A DNA stretch of 64,000 bases. Origin: Siccirubricoccus phaeus (GTDB taxonomy: Bacteria; Pseudomonadota; Alphaproteobacteria; Acetobacterales; Acetobacteraceae). Each line of letters begins with the position of its first letter. Within the stretch, counting starts at the first letter, position 1. A model generated the notes under the pieces. It did no database searches. It saw only the letters and a program-made list of their open reading frames with translations, and had not been told where the DNA came from. The stretch spans positions 124,001 through 188,000 of the forward strand of contig NZ_SRXO01000003.1 in assembly GCF_008360935.1 (NCBI RefSeq), written 5' to 3'. Positions 1 to 8,525 of the stretch are shown here, one piece after another. The position numbers were made by a program, and so were the translations under genes.

Positions 1-2
1 GC

Positions 3-863
3 TCATCCCTCGACGAAGGCGAGAATCTCGGAGAAGAGGCGGTCCGGCGCATCGATCCGCATGGTGTGGCTGCTCTCCTCCAGGATAAGCAGGCGGGAAT
101 TGGGGATCAGCGCATGGATTTCCTCGGAGAATTCCGGCGGGCAGATCCAGTCATGCCGGCCGGCCAGGATCAGCGTCGGCGCGGCGATGCGGGACAGTTC
201 CGGCCGCAGGTCGAAGCGGCGGAGGAAGCCATCGGGCCGGAAGGCCCGGTTGAGTGCTTCCGGTGAATGGATGGTGCGCGCGATGCCGGCCTCCGCCGCA
301 GCCGCGTCAAAGCGCCGGGAATAGAGCGGCCCCACTACCCGATAATAGTGCTTCAGCTCGGCCTCATCGGCGAAGCCGCCCTCCCATACCTTCGCGCACA
401 GCGCCTGCTGCTCCGGCGTACCGCGTTCCGCCAGGATCTGCTGCGCCCGTGGGATGAAGCCGCCATGCGCGGCGGTGACCACCAGGATCAGACGCGACAG
501 CGCCTCCGGATAGCGCGCCGCATGCGCCATGGCCACCATGCCGCCATAGGAGGTGCCGATGGAGACTATGCGGCCGCAGCCGAGATGGCGGCGGAGCGCT
601 TCCATATCCTCGACATTTTCATCGAGCGTCCAACGTGTGGGATCGCTGCGGGCGGAGCGGCCCTGGCCACGATGGTCGAAATAGACCACCTGCATTGCCG
701 CGGTCAGGGCGGCGTAGCCCGGCTTGAAGCCGCTATGATCGGAGCCCGGCCCACCATGCACGGCGAAGGCGATGGGCCGTTCCCGCATCTGCGGCCCCTC
801 CGGGATGAGGCCGGCGCCTTCGATGTCGAAATAGATCTCGGTGTGGCGGATCCGGGCATGCAT
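3..863 (-). CDS. Alpha/beta hydrolase, S33 proline-iminopeptidase-like
   Basis: A 286-residue alpha/beta-hydrolase. The oxyanion motif HGGPG is at residues 36-40, the nucleophile elbow GTSYGG at 103-108 (Ser105), an acidic residue at Asp238 (GRHDW) and the catalytic His at 266 (SSHTM). HGGPG with GxSxGG is typical of peptidase family S33, which includes proline iminopeptidases and related amide or ester hydrolases. The reading frame stays open upstream to 1046, but that part overlaps the amidohydrolase gene and is arginine/serine shadow sequence. The ATG at 863 begins the recognisable fold. There is no signal peptide, so it should be cytoplasmic. It lies 31 bases after the amidohydrolase and is probably the last gene of a minus-strand operon with it and the periplasmic receptor. 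The substrate is unknown; a role in using the imported compound is inference. Confidence 0.85.
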   Translation of the reverse strand: MHARIRHTEIYFDIEGAGLIPEGPQMRERPIAFAVHGGPGSDHSGFKPGYAALTAAMQVVYFDHRGQGRSARSDPTRWTLDENVEDMEALRRHLGCGRIVSIGTSYGGMVAMAHAARYPEALSRLILVVTAAHGGFIPRAQQILAERGTPEQQALCAKVWEGGFADEAELKHYYRVVGPLYSRRFDAAAAEAGIARTIHSPEALNRAFRPDGFLRRFDLRPELSRIAAPTLILAGRHDWICPPEFSEEIHALIPNSRLLILEESSHTMRIDAPDRLFSEILAFVEG

Positions 864-894
864 GGGTGCGGCGAGTCCCTGGCAGAGAGCGGCC

Positions 895-1962
895 CTACAG
901 GCCGAGCAGCCGCTTCGCATTGCCCCCGGCGAGCGCCGCCCGGGTCTCGGCGTCGAAGCTTTCCACCGAGCAGATATGGCCGATCGGGTCGCTGTCGGCC
1001 ATGTCGAAGGGGAAGTCCGTGCCCATGACGATCTGCTCCACGCCATAGACCTTCACCAGGTATTCGAGCTGGTGCGGGGTGAAGACGATGGTGTCGAAAT
1101 AGATCTTCCGCAGATAATGGCTCGGCGGCTGCGGCAGCTTGCCATGGCTGTCGCTGCGGGCGCCCCAGGCATGGTCGATGCGACCGGAATAGGCGGGCAG
1201 GTAACCGCCGCCATGCACCGCCAGAATCCTGAGGTTGGGGTAACGCTCCAGCACCCCGTCAAAGATCAGGTAATGCAGCGCCACCGTGGTATCCAGCGGA
1301 TTGCCGATGACGTTGTTAAAGTAGTAGCGGGCGAGACGCCGGCCTTCGGTGAAGCCGTTGGGGTGGATCATCACCAGCGCGCCGAGCCGCTCCGCCGCTG
1401 CCCAGAAGGGCTCGAAGGCGGGGTCGGAGATCTCCTGGCCGAGGATGTTCGTCAGGATCTGCACGCCCTTAAAGCCGAGCGGGCCCATGCAGCGCTCCAG
1501 CTCCCGCACCGCCTCCGCGGCATCCTGCATCGGCACCGTGCCCATGCCGAGGAAGCGGTCCGGCTGCGCGGCGCAGAAGGCGGCGATGCCGTTATTCACC
1601 ATGCGGTTGGCCACCACCGCATGCTCCAGGGGCAGGGCGTAATAGCTCTGCGGCGGCGCCGGGGCGCAGAGCTGCAGGTCGATCCCCATCGCATCCAGCT
1701 CCGCCAGGCGCGGGCCGTGCTGGGTGCCGACGATGCGCCGGTCCACCTCCTGCTTGCGGTTGATGGCCTGGGTGGCGGGGGTGGCGAAGAGGTTGAGCGG
1801 GATGGCCTGGGTGTTCAGGTGGGGCGCAGCATAGGCGCCGGCTTCGGGTACGAAGACGTGAGCGTGGATGTCGATGGTGAGGCTCGCCGGCCGGATTTCC
1901 CGGCCCGGCTTGCCCTGCGGCCGCGCTGCGGTTGCACCATAATGGTTCGAGTTCTCGGCCAT
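895..1962 (-). CDS. Amidohydrolase family 2 (ACMSD-like) metal-dependent hydrolase/decarboxylase
   Basis: A 355-residue TIM-barrel protein of the amidohydrolase-2 group (relatives include aminocarboxymuconate-semialdehyde decarboxylase and gamma-resorcylate decarboxylase). Likely metal ligands are visible in order: DIHAHV (His33, His35), His200 in VMIHPNGF, His250 in AVHGGGYLP, and Asp316 in MGTDFPF. The start at 1962 is chosen because an AGGAGGG ribosome-binding site lies just upstream. The frame is open 36 codons further without family-like sequence. No secretion signal is seen. It sits between the receptor gene (104 bases upstream) and the S33-type hydrolase. The context suggests catabolism of a small carboxylated, possibly aromatic, compound. 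Whether it hydrolyses or decarboxylates cannot be told from sequence. Confidence 0.87.
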   Translation of the reverse strand: MAENSNHYGATAARPQGKPGREIRPASLTIDIHAHVFVPEAGAYAAPHLNTQAIPLNLFATPATQAINRKQEVDRRIVGTQHGPRLAELDAMGIDLQLCAPAPPQSYYALPLEHAVVANRMVNNGIAAFCAAQPDRFLGMGTVPMQDAAEAVRELERCMGPLGFKGVQILTNILGQEISDPAFEPFWAAAERLGALVMIHPNGFTEGRRLARYYFNNVIGNPLDTTVALHYLIFDGVLERYPNLRILAVHGGGYLPAYSGRIDHAWGARSDSHGKLPQPPSHYLRKIYFDTIVFTPHQLEYLVKVYGVEQIVMGTDFPFDMADSDPIGHICSVESFDAETRAALAGGNAKRLLGL

Positions 1963-2066
1963 GCCCACCCCCTCCTGCGTCGCGGGCAGGCTAACAGGCC
2001 GACGGGAAATGTCGCGCGGAATGGCATGGAGGCGCGTCGCGCCGCAGCCGGTGCCCTGCCCGGAGG

Positions 2067-3032
2067 TCACTCCGCCGTCGCGCCCGAGGCCCGGATGATC
2101 GGAATCCAGAGCGCCAGTTGCGTGTCCCAGAAGGAGGCCAGGACGTCGGCGCCCTCGCCACGGGGCTCAACGCCTGCCTCCTTCAGCCGGCGGCCCTGGC
2201 TGCGCACCGCGGCGATCCCGGCGGCCTCCAGTCGGGCGAGCAAGGCCGGGGGCGTGGCGCCGAGGGCGAAGAGGGCATGCCAATTATAGGTCTCGTAATC
2301 CTGTAGCCCCGCTTCCAGCGCTGTCGGCACTTCTGGCAGGGCCAAGCTGCGCTCCCGCGTGGTCACCGCGAGCGCCCGCACCTGGCCCGCCCTTATCGCG
2401 GGGATGATGCTGGCCATGGTGTCGACCATCATGTCGACCCGGCCGGCGACGAGGTCGGTGAAGGCGGGGCCAGAGCCGCGATAGGGCACATGGGTGGCGG
2501 TGGCACCGGCCCGCATCGCCAGCAGATGTGCCGATAGATGCGTGATGGTGCCGGCGCCGGAGGAGGCATAGGTAATCCGTCCCGGCTCCGCGCGCATCAG
2601 GGCGATAAGCTCCTGAAGGGTGCGGACGGGGAGGTTGGGGCTCACCATGACGATGTTCGGCAGGGTCCCGATCAGGACCAGTGGCGCGAAGGCGCGCCGC
2701 ACCTCGAAGGAGAGGTTGCGGTAGAGGCCGGCATTCAGCACCGCCGAGGACAGGCTGTGGAACACGAAGGTGTAGCCGTCCGGTGCAGCGGCGAGGGCCG
2801 CCTCGGAGCCGATGACGCCGCCCGAGCCGCCGCGATTCTCCACCACTACCGGCTGGCGAAGCACCTCCTGCATCCCAAGGGCGGTGATCCGGGCGACGAC
2901 ATCGGCGGAGCCGCCCGGGGCGAAAGGGACCACCAGGCGCAATGGCCGGTTGGGGTAGTCGGCCTGGGCCTGGGCCTGGGCCTGGGCGATGCCGGGCATG
3001 GCCAGGCTCGCAAGGAAAGCGCGGCGGAACAT
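2067..3032 (-). CDS. Tripartite tricarboxylate transporter receptor (Bug/TctC family)
   Basis: A 321-residue periplasmic solute-binding protein. The N-terminus is a short signal peptide with an alternating Ala-Gln tract before the mature start at DYPNRPLRLVVPF. The family hallmarks PFAPGGSADVVAR and the VVVENRGGSGG loop (ligand contact region) follow near residues 36-70. Bug proteins bind carboxylates, amides and aromatics for a TctA/TctB permease or for sensing. No tctA or tctB is present nearby, so it is an orphan receptor, common in Acetobacteraceae and Burkholderiales. An AGGGAG site 6 bases upstream supports the ATG at 3032. It heads a minus-strand group with the amidohydrolase and alpha/beta hydrolase, so its ligand may be their substrate (inference). 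Confidence 0.92.
   Translation of the reverse strand: MFRRAFLASLAMPGIAQAQAQAQADYPNRPLRLVVPFAPGGSADVVARITALGMQEVLRQPVVVENRGGSGGVIGSEAALAAAPDGYTFVFHSLSSAVLNAGLYRNLSFEVRRAFAPLVLIGTLPNIVMVSPNLPVRTLQELIALMRAEPGRITYASSGAGTITHLSAHLLAMRAGATATHVPYRGSGPAFTDLVAGRVDMMVDTMASIIPAIRAGQVRALAVTTRERSLALPEVPTALEAGLQDYETYNWHALFALGATPPALLARLEAAGIAAVRSQGRRLKEAGVEPRGEGADVLASFWDTQLALWIPIIRASGATAE
2962..2985. repeat. Four tandem copies of a 6-base unit (GCCTGG) inside the signal peptide
   Basis: Four exact GCCTGG units run head to tail and encode the Ala-Gln repeats of the receptor's signal peptide. The unit is a multiple of three, so copy-number change would lengthen or shorten the signal peptide without shifting frame. 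Confidence 0.85.
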
Positions 3033-3579
3033 GGACTGCTCCCTATGGGTCTTGCTGTTTCCCTAAACCGGATTCCCCGCACCGTGCATGGATGAAACAG
3101 CTCTGGCTCTTCGTCCGGACGCGTTTTCCGGATGGTGCGGCCTGGCGCCGGGGCGCGGAGTCCGGTCTTCGCCGCCAGGCCTGGGCGGGCCGTCCTGGTG
3201 CGGTACGGCTCCGCGGCGGCGGGGAAGCGAGGGGATCGGTCCCGAGGCATACAAACCCCTGTGTCAGGCCAAGGCAGTCGACTCGCCCCTGGGTGTCGCG
3301 GCCCCCAGATCGTCAGGCGGAAGCCGCTGGCGGGTTAGCCGAGACCGTTACGGCCATGACGGGACCGCGTCGCAGAGATCGCCCTGCCATCCGCATCCGG
3401 CCCGTTCATCGATAAGGCCCTGCTTTAGCTGGAAATTCCGGCCGATTGCCAATGAGTAGCCGGCATGTAGGGTGTTACAAGGGTGTCACGCTTGGGCGTT
3501 GAGGCGCTTCCCATCGCGACCGACGGTTTTGCGGCGGCAGCTTCGGCTGTATGAAGACCGTTCGAGGACGGAGACCTGG
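3033..3579. other. Intergenic region between the receptor gene and xseB
   Basis: A 547-base stretch separates two divergently read genes. Small reading frames exist on both strands, but none shows family-like sequence or a convincing ribosome-binding site. It should hold both promoters. Near the xseB end there is an imperfect 11-base tandem repeat at 3469-3490. I see no tRNA, terminator or other recognisable element. Confidence 0.6.
3469..3490. repeat. Two tandem 11-base repeats upstream of xseB
   Basis: AGGGTGTTACA is followed directly by AGGGTGTCACG (two mismatches). The 11-base period is about one helical turn, as in some activator or repressor sites. It lies about 90 bases before the xseB start. 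A regulatory role is only a possibility. Confidence 0.3.
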
Positions 3580-3831
3580 ATGGGCGAGGCTGAGACCCGG
3601 CCTGCCGCGGGCGATATCGAAGCCAAATCCTTCGAGGACGCGTTGGCGGAGCTGGAAGAAATCGTGAAAGCGCTGGAGGGCGGGAAGGGCAGCCTCGCCG
3701 AAGCCATCGAGAGTTATGCGCGCGGCGACGCCCTGCGGCGGCATTGCGAGCGCCGCCTGGCGGAGGCCGAGGCGAAGCTGCAGGCGGTGGTGGATGCGCC
3801 GCCCGGGCTCAGCCTGCGGGATGTGGAGTAG
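3580..3831 (+). CDS. xseB: Exodeoxyribonuclease VII small subunit
   Basis: An 83-residue helical protein matching XseB, the small subunit of the exonuclease that degrades single-stranded DNA and assembles on XseA. The family pattern SFEDALAELEEIVKALEGG (residues 17-35) and the later RRLAEAEAKL are present; usual length is 75-85 residues. The open frame runs 36 codons upstream, but ATG 3580 is preferred because a purine-rich GAGGACGGAG lies just ahead and the family homology starts there. The stop is 3 bases before ispA. The xseB-ispA-dxs order is widespread in proteobacteria. xseA is not in the window. Confidence 0.93.
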   Translation: MGEAETRPAAGDIEAKSFEDALAELEEIVKALEGGKGSLAEAIESYARGDALRRHCERRLAEAEAKLQAVVDAPPGLSLRDVE

Positions 3832-3834
3832 CGC

Positions 3835-4734
3835 ATGGTTGCCGCCACCCTGACGGCTGCCATGGCCCAGGCCGCCTATGAGATCGACGAGGCGCTGCAG
3901 ATGCTGCTGCCGCCGGAGGAAGGACCGGAGGCACCCCTCTTCGCCGCCATGCGCTACGCCGCCATCGGCGGCGGCAAGCGGTTGCGGGGCTTCTTGGTGC
4001 TGGAAGGCGCGCGGCAATTCGGCGTCGCCCGCAGTGCCGCGCTGCGCGTGGCAGCGGCCATCGAGATGGTGCACGCCTATTCTCTGGTCCATGACGACCT
4101 GCCGGCGATGGACGATGACGATCTGCGCCGCGGCAAGCCGACGGTGCACAAGGCCTTCGACGAGGCGACCGCCATCCTCGCCGGCGACGCGTTGCAGAGC
4201 CATGCCTTCACCGTGCTGGCCGAGGAGGACACGCATAGCGACCCCGGGGTGCGGGCAGAGCTGGTGCGCTGCCTGTCCAAGGCGGCGGGGCCGCGGGGCA
4301 TGTGCGGCGGGCAGATGCTCGACATGCTGGCGGAAGCCGCCGGCGCACCGCTGGACGAGGTGGCGATCGGCCGGCTGCAGACGCTGAAGACCGGCAAGCT
4401 CATCGAATTTTCCGCCGAGGCGGGAGCGGTACTCGGCAAGGCGCCGCTTGCCATGCGGCACGCGCTGCTGGGCTATGGCCGCGACCTGGGTGCCGCCTTC
4501 CAGATCGCCGACGACATTCTGGATGCAACGGTCTCGGCCGAGGAAGCTGGCAAGGCGACCGGCAAGGACGCCGCGGCGGGCAAGGCCACGCTCGTCGGCC
4601 TGCTGGGGCTGGAGCGTGCGCGGCTGCAGGCGGAGCGGCTGGTGATGCAGGCCAAGAGCCACCTTGACGGTTTCGGTGAGCGCGCCGACCTGTTGCGGAT
4701 GCTGTCCGATTTCGTGATCGAGCGGAGGAGCTGA
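3835..4734 (+). CDS. ispA: (2E,6E)-Farnesyl diphosphate synthase
   Basis: A 299-residue trans-isoprenyl diphosphate synthase that condenses isopentenyl diphosphate with dimethylallyl and geranyl diphosphate to make farnesyl diphosphate. The first aspartate-rich motif, [10 protein letters not shown], is at residues 87-96 and the second, FQIADDILD, at about 222-230. Lys/Arg pyrophosphate ligands lie in GGGKRLRG (45-52). Length is normal for IspA. It begins 3 bases after xseB and its TGA overlaps the dxs ATG (TGATG), so translation is probably coupled. A geranylgeranyl synthase role cannot be excluded from sequence alone, but the neighbourhood is that of ispA. Confidence 0.94.
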   Translation: MVAATLTAAMAQAAYEIDEALQMLLPPEEGPEAPLFAAMRYAAIGGGKRLRGFLVLEGARQFGVARSAALRVAAAIEMVHAYSLVHDDLPAMDDDDLRRGKPTVHKAFDEATAILAGDALQSHAFTVLAEEDTHSDPGVRAELVRCLSKAAGPRGMCGGQMLDMLAEAAGAPLDEVAIGRLQTLKTGKLIEFSAEAGAVLGKAPLAMRHALLGYGRDLGAAFQIADDILDATVSAEEAGKATGKDAAAGKATLVGLLGLERARLQAERLVMQAKSHLDGFGERADLLRMLSDFVIERRS

Positions 4735-6656
4735 TGTCCCCCCCACCCTCCACCCCGCTCCTCGACCGTGTGAAATATCCGGCCGATCTGCGCAATTTCT
4801 CGGCGGAGCAGCTCAAGCAGCTCGCCGGCGAGCTGCGGGCTGAAACGATCCATGCGGTGAGCCAGACCGGCGGCCATCTCGGTGCCTCTCTCGGTGTCGT
4901 CGAGCTGACAGTCGCCGTGCATGCGGTGTTCGATACGCCGAGGGATCGGCTGATCTGGGATGTCGGCCACCAGGCTTATCCGCACAAGATCCTGACCGGA
5001 CGGCGTGACCGCATCCGTACCTTGCGTCAGGGCGGCGGCCTGTCCGGCTTCACCCGCCGCAGCGAGAGCGAGTACGACCCCTTCGGCGCGGCGCATTCCA
5101 GCACCTCCATCTCCGCTGGGCTCGGCATGGCCGTGGCCAGCGATTTGCTGGGGCGGCCGCGCAACGTCATCGCCGTCATCGGCGACGGCGCGATGAGCGC
5201 CGGCATGGCCTACGAGGCCATGAACAATGCCGGCGCCAACAAATCGCGGCTGCTGGTGGTGCTGAACGACAACGACATGTCGATCGCGCCGCCCGTCGGG
5301 GCGATGAGCGCCTATCTTTCGAAGGTCGTCTCTTCCCGTCCCTTCGTCTCCATCCGGGAGATCATGGCGAAACTCGCCCGCCTCTTCCCCGGGCCGCTGG
5401 AGCGGGCGGCAAAGCGGGCCGATGAATACGCCCGCGGCCTGCTGACCGGCGGTACGCTGTTCGAGGAGCTGGGCTTCTACTATGTCGGCCCGATCGACGG
5501 GCATGACCTTGACCACTTACTGCCGATCCTGCGCAATTTGCGCGACACGGAAATGCAGGGCCCGATCCTGCTGCATGTGGTGACGCAGAAGGGCAAGGGC
5601 TATGCCCCGGCCGAGGCCAGCGCCGACAAATACCATGGCGTGCAGCGCTTCAACGTCATCACCGGTGAGCAGGTGAAGGCGCCGCCCGGGCCGCCGAGCT
5701 ATACCAAGGTCTTCGCCAATGCGCTGATCGCCGAGGCGGAGGCGGATGAGCGGATCGTCGCGGTCAATGCGGCGATGCCGTCCGGGACCGGGCTGGATGC
5801 TTTCGGCAAGCGTTTCCCGAAGCGCACCTTCGATGTCGGTATCGCGGAGCAGCATGCGGTCACCTTCGCGGCCGGCATGGCGACCGAGGGGCTGAAGCCC
5901 TTCTGCGCCATCTACTCCACCTTCCTGCAGCGGGCCTATGACCAGGTGGTGCATGACGTGGCGCTGCAATCCTTGCCGGTGCGCTTCGCCATGGACCGCG
6001 CCGGGCTGGTCGGCGCCGATGGCGCGACCCATGCCGGCAGCTTCGACATCGCCTATCTTGGCTGTCTGCCGAACATGGTGTTGATGGCCGCCGCGGATGA
6101 GGCGGAGCTGATGCATATGGTGGCGACCGCCGCCGCGATCGACGATCGCCCCTCCGGCTTCCGCTATCCGCGCGGCGAGGGCGAGGGCCTCGCCCTGCCG
6201 CAGCGCGGCGCGCCGCTCGAGATCGGCCGCGGCCGCATCGTGAAGGAAGGCACGACGGTGGCCATCCTCTCCTACGGCGCGCGGTTGCGCGAATGCCTGA
6301 AGGCGGCTGAGGAATTGGGCGCGCGCGGCCTTTCGACCACCGTTGCCGATGCGCGCTTTGCCAAGCCGCTGGACACTGCGCTGGTGGAGCGGCTGGCGCG
6401 AGAGCATGCGGTGCTGATCACCATCGAGGAAGGCTCGGTCGGCGGCTTCGGCAGCTTCGTGCTGCAGCACCTGGCCTGGACAGGTTTGCTGGACCGCGGG
6501 CTGAAGGTACGGCCGATGGTGCTGCCCGACCGCTACATCGACCACGACAGTCCGCGGAAGCAGTATGATGAGGCGGGGCTGAATGCCGCCAACATCGTCG
6601 CCGCTGCGGTCGCGGCGCTGGGCAGCGGGACGGCAGTTCGGCCTGTCCGCGCCTGA
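4734..6656 (+). CDS. dxs: 1-deoxy-D-xylulose-5-phosphate synthase
   Basis: A 640-residue thiamine-diphosphate enzyme that joins pyruvate and glyceraldehyde 3-phosphate, the first committed step of the DXP route to isoprenoids and also the source of DXP for thiamine and pyridoxal. Visible features: the conserved [12 protein letters not shown] segment near residue 41; the ThDP/Mg motif [18 protein letters not shown] near 150-166; and the transketolase-type [17 protein letters not shown] near 367-383 with the activating Glu. Full length. It overlaps ispA by one base and supplies precursors for it. DXP is also a substrate of ThiG, whose gene is at 46.8 kb in this window. Confidence 0.96.
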   Translation: MSPPPSTPLLDRVKYPADLRNFSAEQLKQLAGELRAETIHAVSQTGGHLGASLGVVELTVAVHAVFDTPRDRLIWDVGHQAYPHKILTGRRDRIRTLRQGGGLSGFTRRSESEYDPFGAAHSSTSISAGLGMAVASDLLGRPRNVIAVIGDGAMSAGMAYEAMNNAGANKSRLLVVLNDNDMSIAPPVGAMSAYLSKVVSSRPFVSIREIMAKLARLFPGPLERAAKRADEYARGLLTGGTLFEELGFYYVGPIDGHDLDHLLPILRNLRDTEMQGPILLHVVTQKGKGYAPAEASADKYHGVQRFNVITGEQVKAPPGPPSYTKVFANALIAEAEADERIVAVNAAMPSGTGLDAFGKRFPKRTFDVGIAEQHAVTFAAGMATEGLKPFCAIYSTFLQRAYDQVVHDVALQSLPVRFAMDRAGLVGADGATHAGSFDIAYLGCLPNMVLMAAADEAELMHMVATAAAIDDRPSGFRYPRGEGEGLALPQRGAPLEIGRGRIVKEGTTVAILSYGARLRECLKAAEELGARGLSTTVADARFAKPLDTALVERLAREHAVLITIEEGSVGGFGSFVLQHLAWTGLLDRGLKVRPMVLPDRYIDHDSPRKQYDEAGLNAANIVAAAVAALGSGTAVRPVRA

Positions 6657-6758
6657 GGCTCGGGCCGCGCGCCATGCTTCCTCTTGGCAGCCCTTTCTGT
6701 TGAGGTGGCTGGCGGCGAGGGAGCCGGGCTGCAGGGAAGGCGGGACCGAGGGGCCTCA

Positions 6759-6789
6759 CCTCCTTGGGCTTCTGCGTCCCAAGAGGAGG
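6759..6789 (+). terminator. Bulged hairpin after dxs, possible terminator
   Basis: CCTCCTTGGG (6759-6768) can pair with CCCAAGAGGAGG (6778-6789), leaving a 2-base bulge and a 9-base loop. There is no T-run after it, so an intrinsic terminator is not proven. It lies in the 231-base gap between dxs and tlyA, which otherwise shows nothing. Confidence 0.3.
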
Positions 6790-6887
6790 CAGGGCCGGCT
6801 GGCTGGGACCGGCGCGGTGCCGGCAGGGTGAACGACAATCACGCTCCTGGTCTCGCGGGACATGGTGCCAAAGGGCAGGACAGCCGG

Positions 6888-7625
6888 ATGCCGAGGAACC
6901 GTGCGGACGCGCTGCTGGTGGAGCTTGGCCTGGCCGAGAGCCGGACGCGGGCGCAGGCGCTGATCCTCGCGGGCAAGGTCTATTCGGGCGAGCGGCGCAT
7001 CGAGAAGCCGGGGCAACTCCTGGCCGAGGGGATGCCGCTCGAAATTCGCGGCCAGGACCATCCCTGGGTCTCACGCGGCGGAGTGAAGCTGGCGCATGGC
7101 CTGGCGCATTTCGGCCTCTCGCCGGCGGGCCGGATCTGCCTTGATATCGGGGCCTCCACCGGCGGCTTTACCGATGTCCTGCTGCAGCATGGCGCGGCGA
7201 AAGTCTACGCCGTGGATGTCGGCCATGGCCAGCTTGCCTGGAGGCTGCGCAACGATCCCCGGGTCGTGGTGCGGGAAAGGGTGAATGCACGCCATCTGGA
7301 CGCTTCCCAGGTACCGGAGGCGCCGGGGGTGCTGGTCTGCGACGCCAGCTTCATCGGATTGCAGACCGTGCTTCCGGCGCCTCTCGGGCTTTGCGCCCCC
7401 GGCGCCTGGGCCATTGCACTGATCAAGCCGCAATTTGAGGTGGGGCCGGCCGTTGCGAAGGGGGGCGTGGTCCGCGACCCGGCGGTGCATCAGGCGGTGT
7501 GCGACCGTATTGCTGCCTGGTGGTCCGACCTGCCTGGCTGGCGCATGCTGGGCGTGGAACCCAGCCCCCTGCTAGGTCCGGAGGGCAACCGGGAGTTCCT
7601 GATTGCGGCGCAGCGGGCGGAATGA
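6888..7625 (+). CDS. tlyA: TlyA family 16S/23S rRNA 2'-O-methyltransferase
   Basis: A 245-residue protein with an N-terminal S4 RNA-binding domain (about residues 1-65, beginning RADALLVELGLAESRTRAQ) followed by an FtsJ-like SAM methyltransferase domain. The SAM-binding motif CLDIGASTGGFTDVLLQ lies near residue 85, and ALIKPQFE supplies part of the K-D-K-E catalytic set. Family members 2'-O-methylate cytidines in rRNA. The frame is open 68 codons upstream, but ATG 6888 begins the S4 domain. It follows the isoprenoid genes as in many alphaproteobacteria. Some TlyA proteins are called hemolysins; that label is historical. Confidence 0.93.
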   Translation: MPRNRADALLVELGLAESRTRAQALILAGKVYSGERRIEKPGQLLAEGMPLEIRGQDHPWVSRGGVKLAHGLAHFGLSPAGRICLDIGASTGGFTDVLLQHGAAKVYAVDVGHGQLAWRLRNDPRVVVRERVNARHLDASQVPEAPGVLVCDASFIGLQTVLPAPLGLCAPGAWAIALIKPQFEVGPAVAKGGVVRDPAVHQAVCDRIAAWWSDLPGWRMLGVEPSPLLGPEGNREFLIAAQRAE

Positions 7626-7656
7626 CGCAGCGCAGCAACGCGGCTATATCAGCGGC

Positions 7657-8118
7657 ATGACCGATATCTCGCCCCCCGAAGCCCGGTTTCCCGGGCTGCA
7701 GACCGCCACCGTCCCGCCGGCCCTGCAGGCCGAGGGCTGGAAGCCTGTCCCGGCGAAGGACTACCCGGCCATGATCGGCCCCTTCTTCGCCCGCCGTGCT
7801 GAGGAGAGCTGGGAGTACGCGTTCCTGCCGGAGCAGCGACATCTCAATATCGGTGGCGTCGTCCATGGCGGCATGTTGATGAGCTTTATGGACGATGTGC
7901 TCGGCATGACCGTATGGGAGGCCGTCGGGCGCAAGCCAGTGACGACCGTGCAGCTCAATCATCATTTCATCGCCCCAGGCAAATTGGACGAGCTGGTCAT
8001 CGGCCGTGGCGAGGTTCTGCGCGTGACGCGGAGCATCGTCTTCATCCGGGGCACGCTGATGTCGGCCGGTCGCGTGCTGGTGCATGGCGATGGCGTATGG
8101 AAGATTCTTGGGAGCTGA
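7657..8118 (+). CDS. PaaI-type hotdog-fold thioesterase
   Basis: A 153-residue single hotdog domain. The PaaI-family signature is clear: LNIGGVVHGGMLMSFMDD at residues 63-80, with the HGG turn (70-72) and the acidic residue of the long helix (Asp79/80). It should hydrolyse acyl-CoA thioesters, probably as a dimer or tetramer in the cytoplasm. The ATG at 7657 is chosen; an earlier in-frame ATG at 7603 overlaps tlyA and adds unrelated residues. It starts 31 bases after tlyA. Substrate unknown. Confidence 0.88.
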   Translation: MTDISPPEARFPGLQTATVPPALQAEGWKPVPAKDYPAMIGPFFARRAEESWEYAFLPEQRHLNIGGVVHGGMLMSFMDDVLGMTVWEAVGRKPVTTVQLNHHFIAPGKLDELVIGRGEVLRVTRSIVFIRGTLMSAGRVLVHGDGVWKILGS

Positions 8119-8525
8119 CTGCGCCAAGGATTGCCATGTGCGGTGCCGGCGTGGCAGGGCGTTCGAGGTTATCGCCAATTGTGACGGACGACGATCAACT
8201 TACGGTTGTATTGATTGTCGCTCTGTTCCATCAAAATGACGTTTGATTCGAAATTGCAGGCACGAAAGCGCCGTTAAATGACCAGCGATTCGATGTGCCT
8301 GAGTTCAATTTTTCGTGTGATTCGTAAAATGGCCTGAAGAGACAAAAAATTACGATGAACCGGATGGGGCGCCTTCTCGGTACGAATCAGAAACATTCGA
8401 CTCGGACGGACTCCAGGCGGCGGGAGGCGTTACCCGGGAGCATACAGCGGGGGCGCCCCGTTGGCCGTCGGCCTCTGGCACCCTCTCAACATTGTCGGAT
8501 GTCGCCTATCCCCGCCGCGTGGGGC
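8119..8525. other. Gene-free AT-rich island
   Basis: Between two convergent genes. By hand count the 240 bases 8161-8400 are about 45% GC, against roughly 70% around them. GATTCG occurs at 8245, 8287 and 8319, its complement CGAATC at 8383, and TGATTCGTA (8318-8326) with TACGAATCA (8381-8389) forms a 9-base inverted repeat. No supported gene: a 100-codon frame from 8355 runs into hyuB antisense and has no family features. It could be a relic of foreign DNA, a nucleoid-protein site or a small RNA locus. Near 8450 there is a short GC-rich palindrome (CGGGGGCGCCCCG). Confidence 0.6.

Noticed and set aside
8119-8525. A tRNA or integrase attachment site in the AT-rich island
   Set aside because: No cloverleaf-like sequence and no flanking direct repeats were found.
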